NCBI GenBank assembly: GCA_900549495.1
Contig: UROL01000005.1
Span: forward strand, 1-25,495
Origin: an uncultured Eubacteriales bacterium
GTDB lineage: Bacteria > Bacillota > Clostridia > Oscillospirales > Oscillospiraceae
Length of the DNA stretch: 25,495 nucleotides
Direction: 5' to 3'
How positions within the stretch are numbered: position 1 is the first letter of the stretch; each line of letters opens with the position of its first letter. The position numbers were made by a program, and so were the translations under genes. Shown here one piece after another: positions 15,076 to 22,396 of the stretch. The notes under the pieces were generated by a model. That model was not told the DNA's origin and made no database searches. It saw only the letters and a program-made list of their open reading frames with translations.

Positions 15076-16365
15076 ATGATGTGTGACAGCAAGCAGCAGG
15101 CCTATGCGCTTTTGCGGGCGTGGAAGGGAGAAAACTATGTATTTGGAATCGGCGTGATGGATCAGCTGGGGCAGCTGGTGCGCCGGTTTGGCACCAGGGC
15201 CTTGGTGGTTTCCTCCGGGCGGCATTCCCAGGAAAAAATCTGTCAGGGGCTGGATTCTCTGGCCCAGGCAGGGGTTTCTATGGTTACGGATGTCTGTGTC
15301 CCCGGCGCAAAGCCCAATGCACCCCGGGAGGATGTCTACCGGCTGGAAAGCTATCTGCTCCATTACAAGCCGGACTGCGTGGTGGCCATTGGCGGAGGCT
15401 CCACCATTGATGCCTGCAAGGCGGCAATCGTTCTTGCGGCCTATGGTGCAGAGGTAACACCGGAAATCGACCACTATTTTGGAACCGGCGTGGTTTCGGA
15501 TATTGAAAAGGAGCTGGGCAGAAAGCGGATTCCCCTGATTGCGGTTGAAACAGCGGCGTCCAGCGGTGCCCATCTGACAAAATATTCCAATGTGACCGAC
15601 CCTGTCGCAGGCCAGAAGCTGCTGATTGTGGACCCGGCCATTACGCCGGATGCGGCTCTGTTCGACTACAGCATTACCCAGTCGGTTCCTATGGGTATTA
15701 CGCTGGACGGTGCGCTGGATGGCATTGCCCACACCTTCGAAACCTTTTGCGGCGCAAAGCCGGAGACCTACGAGCTGCTTCAAAAGCTGGCGGTTACCTG
15801 CCTGGATTTGATTTTGGAAAATGCGCCAAAGCTGATGAAGGAGCCTGCAAATATCAAGGCCAGAGAGGCCCTTGGGCTTGCCACGGACTTGGGGGGCTAT
15901 GCCATTATGGTGGGCGGCACCAGCGGCGCCCACCTGACCAGCTTCTCATTGGTGGATTTGACGGCCCACGGCGCAGCCTGCGGCATTATGAATCCCTATT
16001 ATGCGGTGCTGTATACCCCGGCAATTCAGCCCCAGATGAAGGTGCTGGGCGGCGTACTGAAAAAGTATGGCTTCGCTGCCCCCAACATAGAGGAGCTGTC
16101 CGGCAGGGCGCTGACAGAAGCGGTGGCAAAGGGACTGATTGCCTTTGGAAAATCCATTCATGCGCCTACAAAGCTGACGGATTTGGAAGGCTTTGGAGAA
16201 AAGCACGTTCAGCGGATTCTGGCAGCAGCAAAGGACCCCAGCCTTGCCATGAAGCTGCACAATATGCCGGTGCCCATGACGGCGGAGGATGTGGTGCCTT
16301 ATATGGAATCCGTGATTCGGGGAGCGATGGACGGCGATTTGTCCAAAATCCTTATCAAGGAGTGA
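15076..16365 (+). CDS. Iron-type (group III) alcohol dehydrogenase
   Basis: A 429-residue PF00465 enzyme. The NAD(P) site is AIGGGSTIDACKAA (104-117). Probable metal ligands are Asp215 and His219 in LDGIAHTFE, His286 in SGAHLTSF and His298 in TAHGAACGIMNPY. The family reduces aldehydes to alcohols or the reverse (for example FucO, which reduces lactaldehyde). The start at 15076 has AAAGGAG 7-8 nt upstream (a second ATG follows directly). It is the last gene of the MBL-SDR-ADH group and is followed by an intrinsic terminator. In context it could reduce the aldehyde released by an aldolase such as the RraA-like protein at 21628; this is inference. Confidence 0.92.
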   Translation: MMCDSKQQAYALLRAWKGENYVFGIGVMDQLGQLVRRFGTRALVVSSGRHSQEKICQGLDSLAQAGVSMVTDVCVPGAKPNAPREDVYRLESYLLHYKPDCVVAIGGGSTIDACKAAIVLAAYGAEVTPEIDHYFGTGVVSDIEKELGRKRIPLIAVETAASSGAHLTKYSNVTDPVAGQKLLIVDPAITPDAALFDYSITQSVPMGITLDGALDGIAHTFETFCGAKPETYELLQKLAVTCLDLILENAPKLMKEPANIKAREALGLATDLGGYAIMVGGTSGAHLTSFSLVDLTAHGAACGIMNPYYAVLYTPAIQPQMKVLGGVLKKYGFAAPNIEELSGRALTEAVAKGLIAFGKSIHAPTKLTDLEGFGEKHVQRILAAAKDPSLAMKLHNMPVPMTAEDVVPYMESVIRGAMDGDLSKILIKE

Positions 16366-16489
16366 TGGGGCTCCTGCTGGCCATGGCCCGGCAGAGGGCA
16401 TATGCTGCCGATGGTACAAAGAAGCACAGCACGGAGGCATATCCCATATCCGTCCTGCCAGTGCGGCGGGTATGGATTCATAAATATGG

Positions 16490-16522
16490 AAGGGGCATCC
16501 AGGGCTTTGGATGCCCCTTTTT
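16490..16522 (+). terminator. Intrinsic terminator of the MBL-SDR-ADH operon
   Basis: AAGGGGCATCC (16490-16500) pairs perfectly with GGATGCCCCTT (16509-16519) around an 8-nt loop, followed by more T residues to 16522. It lies 125 nt past the alcohol dehydrogenase stop; the intervening 125 nt hold no credible gene. Confidence 0.9.
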
Positions 16523-16792
16523 GGGGAATGTGGTCAGATTGTACAAAGTTTTCTAGGCAGGGACTGGGAGGCGATAGAGGGAATGGAGCGTGCCCTGCAA
16601 AAAAATAACCAGGGTGGAGAATAAAACTGCCTCGAAATCCTGCATTTTCGAATACTGAAATTATAAAAGTAAATACTGCCAAATTATACGCAATTAAATT
16701 GTTGCACATATACAATTTTGAGAACAATCGTAAAAAATGATAGGTGTGCATTTCAAATAATAAAACACAAAACTGAAAATCAAAATAACGGA
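16523..16792. other. AT-rich gene-free region upstream of the second transporter operon
   Basis: No gene is visible. From about 16610 the DNA becomes markedly AT-rich, unlike its surroundings. It contains the inverted repeat TCGAAAT-N5-ATTTTCGA (16632-16651) and an imperfect GCAA-N8-TTGC site near 16690. These are candidate binding sites for an unknown regulator of the promoter at 16793; no regulator gene is present in this half of the window. Confidence 0.5.
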
Positions 16793-16821
16793 TTGACGCA
16801 GAATAGGCAGTATGCTACAAT
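16793..16821 (+). promoter_or_regulatory. Sigma-A promoter of the second transporter operon
   Basis: TTGACG (16793-16798), a 17-bp spacer and TACAAT (16816-16821), giving a leader of about 70 nt. It has the same hexamers and spacing as the promoter at 9361. Confidence 0.85.
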
Positions 16822-16836
16822 GTGGGCATCCAGCAA

Positions 16837-16862
16837 GGGGGCAATAAAAGAATACCGCCCCC
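16837..16862 (+). other. Leader hairpin
   Basis: GGGGGC (16837-16842) can pair with GCCCCC (16857-16862) around a 14-nt A-rich loop within the 5' leader, 36 nt before the binding-protein start codon. It is followed by AAAAA rather than U, so it is not a terminator; it may stabilise the mRNA 5' end. Confidence 0.4.
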
Positions 16863-16898
16863 CAAAAATCGGAACAAAACAAAGAAAGGAAAATGATT

Positions 16899-18314
16899 AT
16901 GAAAAAATTACTGGCATTGGCTCTGGCCGCAATCCTGGTACTCGGGTTGGCAGCATGTGGCTCCACTCCTGCCAAAACACCTGCGGCAACCGACTCCTCC
17001 GCAGCCAAAACAAATGAGGACACGCAGACCACCGCACCTGTGGAAATGGAAACCATTACAGTCTGGTCCGATAATGCACATGAGGAAACAATCCGCCGCC
17101 GTCAGATCGAGGAGTTCAACAACGGTGTCGGTAAGGAGCTGGGCATTTACATCGACTACACCGTTATGGGCGATAAGTTCAAGGATACCGTCCAGCTGGC
17201 TGTCCAGGCCGGAGAAGCTCCCGACCTGTTCCGCTCTGACTCCAAGGTTATTCTGGACTACATTGAAAATGGCTACATCATCCCCATCGACGAGCTGCCT
17301 GGCAGCGAAGAGCTGCTGAGTAAGTACTCCGGCATCGTATCCAACCGTATACACGTGTTCGATGGCAAGACCTACACCCTGCCGTACAACCTGACCACCT
17401 ACGGCTTTATCATCAACAAGGACCTGTTCAAGGAGTGCGGCCTCACCGAGGCCGACTATCCCCAGACCTGGGAGGATGTTATCCGGGTTGGCAAGATCAT
17501 CACCGAGAAGACCAATGGCCGTGCCTATGGTCTGGGCCTGTCCAGCACCCTGTGGTGCATCTCTTCCTTCTACACCATGCCCAACGGCAAGAACGTGGGC
17601 CACTATGGCTTCAATTACGATACCAAGCAGTTTGAATACTCTGCCTACAATCCTATGATTGAGGCCATCGACCAGATGGTGGCAGACGGCTCCGTATTCC
17701 CTGGCTTCGAGAATCTGGACGGCGACGGCGTTCGTGCCCAGTTCGCCGCTGGCAACATCGCAATGATTGGTGCTGCGAGCTTTGACTGCGCTGTTTACGT
17801 CAACCAGTTCCCCGCAACCTGCGATTGGGAAGTAATCAATGTCCCCAAGTTCAGCGCCGATGCGGTGCAGTATAAGCCCTTTGGCAATCCCACGCAGCTG
17901 CTGAATGTTTCTGCCACTGCCCGGAAGCACCCTGAGAAGGTTCTGAAGGTTCTGGAGTTCTTCTATGATGACAAGAATATGGCTGAAATGTACGAGGCTG
18001 GCCTGTACATCCCTGTCCGGAAGGAAGCAATTGCTCTGGCTACCAAGGAGCCTGAGATGAAGGGATGGGCCTCCTTCGCAAACTTCGACGAGATTTTCAC
18101 CATGCCTGCGGTTCCGGATACGCTGATTTCTCTGGAAGGCCCCACCTACCGGGAGGTCATTGCCAACATCTGGGCAAATCCTGCCAAGGATGATGTGGTA
18201 TCCATCATGGCCGACTGCGACAAGAGATACAACGATGCTCTGGCCCAGGTCGATCCCGCAATTGTGGCGCAGTATGCGCTGCCGGAGGGCGTTACCCCTG
18301 TCGCCGGCAAGTAA
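16899..18314 (+). CDS. Lipoprotein sugar-binding protein of the second ABC importer
   Basis: A 471-residue family-1 extracellular solute-binding protein. The signal peptide ends in the lipobox LAAC, with Cys20 the acylated residue, followed by a Ser/Thr/Pro/Ala-rich linker (about 21-50) and the binding domain starting METITVWSDNAHEETIRRRQIEEFN. An ATG lies at 16893 too, but AAAGGA is 8 nt from the ATG at 16899 and only 2 nt from the first, so 16899 is used. It is preceded by a strong promoter and followed by a 14-bp hairpin. It presents a sugar or oligosaccharide to the two permeases encoded at 19820 and 20751. The ligand is unknown. Confidence 0.94.
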   Translation: MKKLLALALAAILVLGLAACGSTPAKTPAATDSSAAKTNEDTQTTAPVEMETITVWSDNAHEETIRRRQIEEFNNGVGKELGIYIDYTVMGDKFKDTVQLAVQAGEAPDLFRSDSKVILDYIENGYIIPIDELPGSEELLSKYSGIVSNRIHVFDGKTYTLPYNLTTYGFIINKDLFKECGLTEADYPQTWEDVIRVGKIITEKTNGRAYGLGLSSTLWCISSFYTMPNGKNVGHYGFNYDTKQFEYSAYNPMIEAIDQMVADGSVFPGFENLDGDGVRAQFAAGNIAMIGAASFDCAVYVNQFPATCDWEVINVPKFSADAVQYKPFGNPTQLLNVSATARKHPEKVLKVLEFFYDDKNMAEMYEAGLYIPVRKEAIALATKEPEMKGWASFANFDEIFTMPAVPDTLISLEGPTYREVIANIWANPAKDDVVSIMADCDKRYNDALAQVDPAIVAQYALPEGVTPVAGK

Positions 18315-18328
18315 TCTTGAATAAAGCT

Positions 18329-18359
18329 CTATAAAGGCCGCATCCTGCGGCCTTTATAG
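18329..18359 (+). other. 14-bp intercistronic hairpin after the binding-protein gene
   Basis: CTATAAAGGCCGCA (18329-18342) pairs perfectly with 18346-18359 around a TCC loop, 15 nt after the stop codon. No U-tract follows the stem, so transcription may continue into the oxidoreductase gene; it probably stabilises the binding-protein mRNA or acts as a partial terminator. Confidence 0.65.
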
Positions 18360-18449
18360 CTCAGCGAACCCTGCACGATTGTGCCTGGTTGTGTAGTATG
18401 CTCTGAGCAGCGTAAGCAGTATATACGAATCCCCCGAATGGAGAACAAT

Positions 18450-19829
18450 ATGGAAAAGATAACGATTCAACCGAAAACCGTGGATATTTCCCTGGAAACC
18501 CAGGTGCTGGTGGTGGGCGGAGGCCCGGCTGGAATTGGCGCCGCCGTCAGCGCCGCACGCAACGGACAAAGGGTCATCCTGCTGGAAAAGCGGGGCTACC
18601 TGGGAGGAAATATTACGGCGTGCTATGTAGAAAACTGTAATTATTTTCTGCGGGGAACCCCCTTCCGCTCAGAGGGCATTTACGCAGAGATTGAGGCGAA
18701 GGCCTACGAAAAATACGGAAACGACAATTTACGCCAGCGCAATCAGCACGCCTTTTCCAGCGAGTACCTGAAGGTATTCCTGGATGCGTTTGTAACCCAG
18801 GCGGGGGTCAAGGTTTTGTTCCATAGCTTTGTGAATGACGTTGTTGTAACGGAAAACCACATTGATGCGGTGATTATCCAGACCAAGAAGGGCCCTGTGG
18901 CGGTTAAGGCGGATATCATCATCGATACCACCGGGGATGCAGATGTGGCCTTTGCGGCAGGAGTTCCCTTTGAGCAGGGCCGGGAAAAGGATGGCCTGTG
19001 CCAACCCGGCACGGTATCTGTGCGCCTTGCCGGAGCGGATACCCAGGCCCTGCTGAAGAACGGAGACCGGCTCCAGGAAATCGGACGCATTTTCAAGGAG
19101 GATTACCGGGCAGGAAAAACAGGGCTTCCCTGTAAGCGTCAGGATTTGCCCTTCGGCAGACTCACTGCGGGGGGACAGATTTCTTATGTGAATTATTCCT
19201 GTGCGTATGGTCTGGACCCCACGGATATTCAGGACTTGTCCCGGGGAGAGATGGAATGCAGGCAATATGTGATGGATATTTACCGGTATCTCAAGACCCA
19301 TTTCGAAGAGCTGAAGAATACGGAAATCGCATCCATCGCCCCGGAAATCGGATTCCGGGACAGCCGCCGTATTGATGGGATGTACCGCTTGACCATTGAT
19401 GATATGGAATCCGGACGCCATTTTGAAGACTGCATTGCGGTATTCCCCAGATTCTATGATATGCTTTCCCCGGATGCCAACATGGACGGCGATGGGAAGG
19501 TGGAGGGGAAAGGCTATGTCGGCCATATTTATGAGCCGGTGGTGGACAACAGAACCTTTGAAATTCCCTATGGCAGTTTGGTTCCGAAGAATGTGGACAA
19601 TTTGCTGGCTGCTGGCCGCTGCATCAGTGCCGACCATGTGGCGGAGAGCGGCACCCGGGCCATCAGCCTGTGCATGATGACCGGCGAGGCTGCCGGTGCT
19701 GCGGCTGCGCTGGCCTTGCAGACGGGAAGAAAGCCCAAGCATATCTGCGTGAAGCAGCTGCAAAGGATGCTCAGAGAGCAGAATATCCACATCCCCGATA
19801 CAGGGGAGGAGGCAGAAGGATGCGTTTGA
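18450..19829 (+). CDS. FAD-dependent oxidoreductase (FAD_oxidored family)
   Basis: A 459-residue flavoprotein. The dinucleotide-binding motif VLVVGGGPAGIGAAVSAARNG is at 19-39 with the acidic Glu46 in LLEKRGYLGG; a second FAD contact is IDTTGDADVAF (158-168); and the C-terminal LLAAGRCISADHVAESGTRA closes the flavin site, as in PF12831 proteins. The ATG at 18450 has GGAG 6-7 nt upstream; an in-frame ATG at 18438 lies inside that site and is less likely. No signal peptide. It overlaps the following permease gene by 10 nt, so it is translationally coupled to the transporter, which implies work on the transported compound, perhaps dehydrogenation of a hydroxyl group of the sugar. The precise reaction is unknown. 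Confidence 0.88.
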   Translation: MEKITIQPKTVDISLETQVLVVGGGPAGIGAAVSAARNGQRVILLEKRGYLGGNITACYVENCNYFLRGTPFRSEGIYAEIEAKAYEKYGNDNLRQRNQHAFSSEYLKVFLDAFVTQAGVKVLFHSFVNDVVVTENHIDAVIIQTKKGPVAVKADIIIDTTGDADVAFAAGVPFEQGREKDGLCQPGTVSVRLAGADTQALLKNGDRLQEIGRIFKEDYRAGKTGLPCKRQDLPFGRLTAGGQISYVNYSCAYGLDPTDIQDLSRGEMECRQYVMDIYRYLKTHFEELKNTEIASIAPEIGFRDSRRIDGMYRLTIDDMESGRHFEDCIAVFPRFYDMLSPDANMDGDGKVEGKGYVGHIYEPVVDNRTFEIPYGSLVPKNVDNLLAAGRCISADHVAESGTRAISLCMMTGEAAGAAAALALQTGRKPKHICVKQLQRMLREQNIHIPDTGEEAEGCV

Positions 19830-20737
19830 AAAGAGGAAAGGGAGAGCGGCTGACCGGTGATTCCGTTCAGGCAATGGCAATGCTTGCACCGATGATGTGT
19901 GGCTTTGTTGTTTTTACCTATGTCCCTATTGCATATATTCTGCGCTACTCGCTGTACAATTCCAACGGCTTTAAGGAAAGCTGGGTGGGCCTGAATAACT
20001 TTGTCCGGCTGTTTACAAGAGATGCAGCGTATTGGAAATCCCTGGTAACCACCTTTATTCTGGCTTTCGGTAAGCTGCTGATTGAAATCCCCCTGGCAAT
20101 GATTCTGGCGCTGCTGCTGAACAAGGGAATCAAGGGCACCGGCTTCTTCCGGGTTACCCTATTCCTTCCGGCCATTATTTCCACGGCAATCTGCGGCCTG
20201 ATTTTCTCACTGATGTTCGCCTCCTATAACGGCATCATCAACACCATGCTGCAAAACTGGGGATGGATTCAAAAGCCCATCAGCTGGTTCAGCAACCGCT
20301 GGACTGCCCTGCTGGTGCTGGGCTTGGCCTCTGTATGGAACAATTTCGGCATCAATATGATTTTCTTCCTGATGGCCCTGCAAAGTGTACCAAAGGAGCT
20401 GTACGAGTCTGCCAGCATCGACGGCATAACACCGGTGAGACGCTTTTTCAGCATTACACTGCCCATGATTGGGCCAACGTTCCAGTCGGTGCTGCTGATG
20501 GCGATTGTCGGCAGCCTGAAGATGGCAGACCTGATTCTGGCCTCTACCAACGGACAGCCTGCGGGTGGAACGGAAGTGGTGATGACCTACGTCTTTAAGT
20601 ACTTCTTCGGATACAGCGGAAGGAGAGTAGAGGTTGGCTATGCCTCTGCTATGGCCGTGGTTACCGGTATTATCCTGGCCATTGTCTCCTTCATCTATAT
20701 GCGTATGACCAAGAAGATTGGCAACAGTGTGGAGTGA
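19820..20737 (+). CDS. Sugar ABC transporter permease, MalF/UgpA type
   Basis: A 305-residue permease with six predicted spans and the EAA loop ELYESASIDGITPVRRFFSITLP (193-215). GGGGAGGAGG precedes the ATG at 19820, which overlaps the oxidoreductase gene's end by 10 nt. The open frame continues upstream to 19670 but only within the preceding gene. It partners with the permease encoded 13 nt downstream and the lipoprotein at 16899. No ATPase gene is nearby, so a shared MsmX/MalK-type ATPase from elsewhere is expected. Confidence 0.94.
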   Translation: MRLKRGKGERLTGDSVQAMAMLAPMMCGFVVFTYVPIAYILRYSLYNSNGFKESWVGLNNFVRLFTRDAAYWKSLVTTFILAFGKLLIEIPLAMILALLLNKGIKGTGFFRVTLFLPAIISTAICGLIFSLMFASYNGIINTMLQNWGWIQKPISWFSNRWTALLVLGLASVWNNFGINMIFFLMALQSVPKELYESASIDGITPVRRFFSITLPMIGPTFQSVLLMAIVGSLKMADLILASTNGQPAGGTEVVMTYVFKYFFGYSGRRVEVGYASAMAVVTGIILAIVSFIYMRMTKKIGNSVE

Positions 20738-20750
20738 GAAAGAGAGGTAC

Positions 20751-21605
20751 ATGATGAAAAGCATGAAAAAACAAAAGCTCCTTTCCAACGCACTGGTTTT
20801 TGTAGTATTGACCTTTATTTTTGTAATTGCGATTTTTCCGGTAATCTACACCATAATGGGTTCCTTTAAGGGCAACATGGAGCTGCTAACCTCCAATACA
20901 CTGTTCCCCAAGAGGTTTGTTCTGGACAATTATGTTCAGGCCTGGAATATGGCAAACTTTGAAAAATATACCCTCAATTCTATCTTTATGTCCGGAACCA
21001 TTGTGCTGGGGTCGATTTTTACCACCACCATTGCAGGCTATGTATTTGAGCGGGGCAAATTTCCCGGAAAGAACTTCCTGTTTGGAATGGTGATTTCCTC
21101 TATGTTTGTTTCCCTGGGCAGCCTGACCCTGTACCCGACGTATATGATTGCCAAGTTTTTCCACATCAATACCAGCCTGTGGGGCGTGATTATTATCCGG
21201 GTATTCGGTCTGAATGTGACGAATCTGTTTATCACCAGATCGTATATTAAAACGCTGTCTACGGAGATTGACGAGGCGGCAAAGGTAGACGGATGCAACT
21301 TCTTCTCTATCTTTACCCGGATTATTTTCCCGCTTTTGAAGCCCTTGGTTGCAACCATTGCCATTTTGGAATTCCGCCATTCCTGGAACGACTACCTGAT
21401 GCCAATGGTGTTTACCCTGTCGAATAAAAACAGAATGCCTTTGATTGTGGGCGTTATGAATCTGAAGGGCTCCGGAGAAGCGGCATCCTCCTGGAATTTG
21501 ATGCTGGCCGGTTCCTCCATCGCACTAATCCCAATGATTATTGTCTACCTGTTCTTCAACCGATATTTCATTCAAGGCCTGACGGCAGGCGCCGTCAAGG
21601 GATAA
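20751..21605 (+). CDS. Carbohydrate ABC transporter permease, MalG/UgpE type
   Basis: A 284-residue permease with six predicted spans and the EAA loop TEIDEAAKVDGCNFFSIFTRIIFP (171-194), ending in the family-typical QGLTAGAVKG. Its start is ATGATG at 20751/20754 with AGAGAGG just upstream; 20751 is used. It is the second membrane subunit of the importer. The RraA-like gene follows after 22 nt. Confidence 0.94.
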   Translation: MMKSMKKQKLLSNALVFVVLTFIFVIAIFPVIYTIMGSFKGNMELLTSNTLFPKRFVLDNYVQAWNMANFEKYTLNSIFMSGTIVLGSIFTTTIAGYVFERGKFPGKNFLFGMVISSMFVSLGSLTLYPTYMIAKFFHINTSLWGVIIIRVFGLNVTNLFITRSYIKTLSTEIDEAAKVDGCNFFSIFTRIIFPLLKPLVATIAILEFRHSWNDYLMPMVFTLSNKNRMPLIVGVMNLKGSGEAASSWNLMLAGSSIALIPMIIVYLFFNRYFIQGLTAGAVKG

Positions 21606-21627
21606 AACTGGAAAGGATTTGACTCCA

Positions 21628-22332
21628 ATGACAAAAAAGGAATTGATTACCGAATTAAGAAAGTACCGCTGTGCGGATTTGTCCGATGCCATGGATGCTC
21701 TGGGCATGGTGGATGTGGGGGTGATGGATGAAAAAATGCGCCCTCTTCGCCCGGGCATTGAATTCAAGGGCTTTGCGCACACGGTAAAGCTGCTGCCCAT
21801 CAACCATCCCGTCGTCCGCTGCCAGAGCGTGGAGCAGTGGCGGGAGGAGCTGCAAAAGGGCTGCGAGGATATTTACAATTTTAATGATTCCGTTACCAAG
21901 GAAAACGCAGAGGATATGGTTCTGTGTATCGATATGGACGGTATCCGTGGCGGCGTGTGGGGCTCTGAGATTACCATGACCATGATGGAAAAGGGAATCA
22001 GCGGCGTGGTGGTGGACGGCGGATGCCGGGACTCCTATGAAACCAATCTGGAGCAGGGCCCGGTGTTCTGCACCAGACGAACCTTTACCCATTCCTATGG
22101 CCGGGTTATGCGGGGAACCATTGGCGAGCCTATCAACTGTGCAGGCGTAACGGTACGTCCCGGAGACATTATCTGCGCCGATGATGACGGCGTTCTGGTT
22201 ATTCCCATTGAAGTGGCGGAGGATGTAATCAAGTTTGCCAGAAATCAGCTGGAGGAGGACATTAAGGTTCGCGGCCAGCACTACGAAAATCTGGGCTTTG
22301 CTGCCGATGCTACGCTGGATCGCCTGAAATAA
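21628..22332 (+). CDS. RraA / HMG-aldolase-like protein
   Basis: A 234-residue member of PF03737. The core WGSEITMTMMEKGISGVVVDGGCRD holds the family's pyruvate/metal-binding Arg134-Asp135 pair, and the end of the fold reads VRPGDIICADDDGVLVIP. Family members are class II aldolases or decarboxylases (4-hydroxy-4-methyl-2-oxoglutarate or oxaloacetate) or the RNase E regulator RraA; the intact Arg-Asp pair and the metabolic neighbours favour a pyruvate-forming aldolase. A TTG at 21619 is in frame but only 1 nt from the AAAGGA; the ATG at 21628 has 10 nt spacing and is chosen. It could cleave a 2-keto-3-deoxy sugar acid; this is inference. Confidence 0.87.
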   Translation: MTKKELITELRKYRCADLSDAMDALGMVDVGVMDEKMRPLRPGIEFKGFAHTVKLLPINHPVVRCQSVEQWREELQKGCEDIYNFNDSVTKENAEDMVLCIDMDGIRGGVWGSEITMTMMEKGISGVVVDGGCRDSYETNLEQGPVFCTRRTFTHSYGRVMRGTIGEPINCAGVTVRPGDIICADDDGVLVIPIEVAEDVIKFARNQLEEDIKVRGQHYENLGFAADATLDRLK

Positions 22333-22348
22333 GGAATGGTAACGGGAA

Positions 22349-22379
22349 AAGCGTGGGCCGGTGGTTCCGGCCCACGCTT
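22349..22379 (+). other. 13-bp intercistronic hairpin before the GHL6-type gene
   Basis: AAGCGTGGGCCGG (22349-22361) pairs perfectly with 22367-22379 around TGGTT, immediately followed by the GGAGGGGG ribosome binding site of the next gene. No U-tract. It may tune mRNA stability or downstream translation. Confidence 0.65.
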
Positions 22380-22396
22380 CCGGAGGGGGAGTTTGC

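Noticed and set aside
14662..15933. Long minus-strand open frame (423 aa) opposite the SDR and alcohol dehydrogenase genes
   Set aside because: It is antisense to two genes with intact catalytic motifs, and its translation shows no recognisable fold.
15747..16556. Plus-strand open frame running past the alcohol dehydrogenase stop
   Set aside because: It overlaps the dehydrogenase out of frame, reads through the terminator hairpin, and has no start signal.
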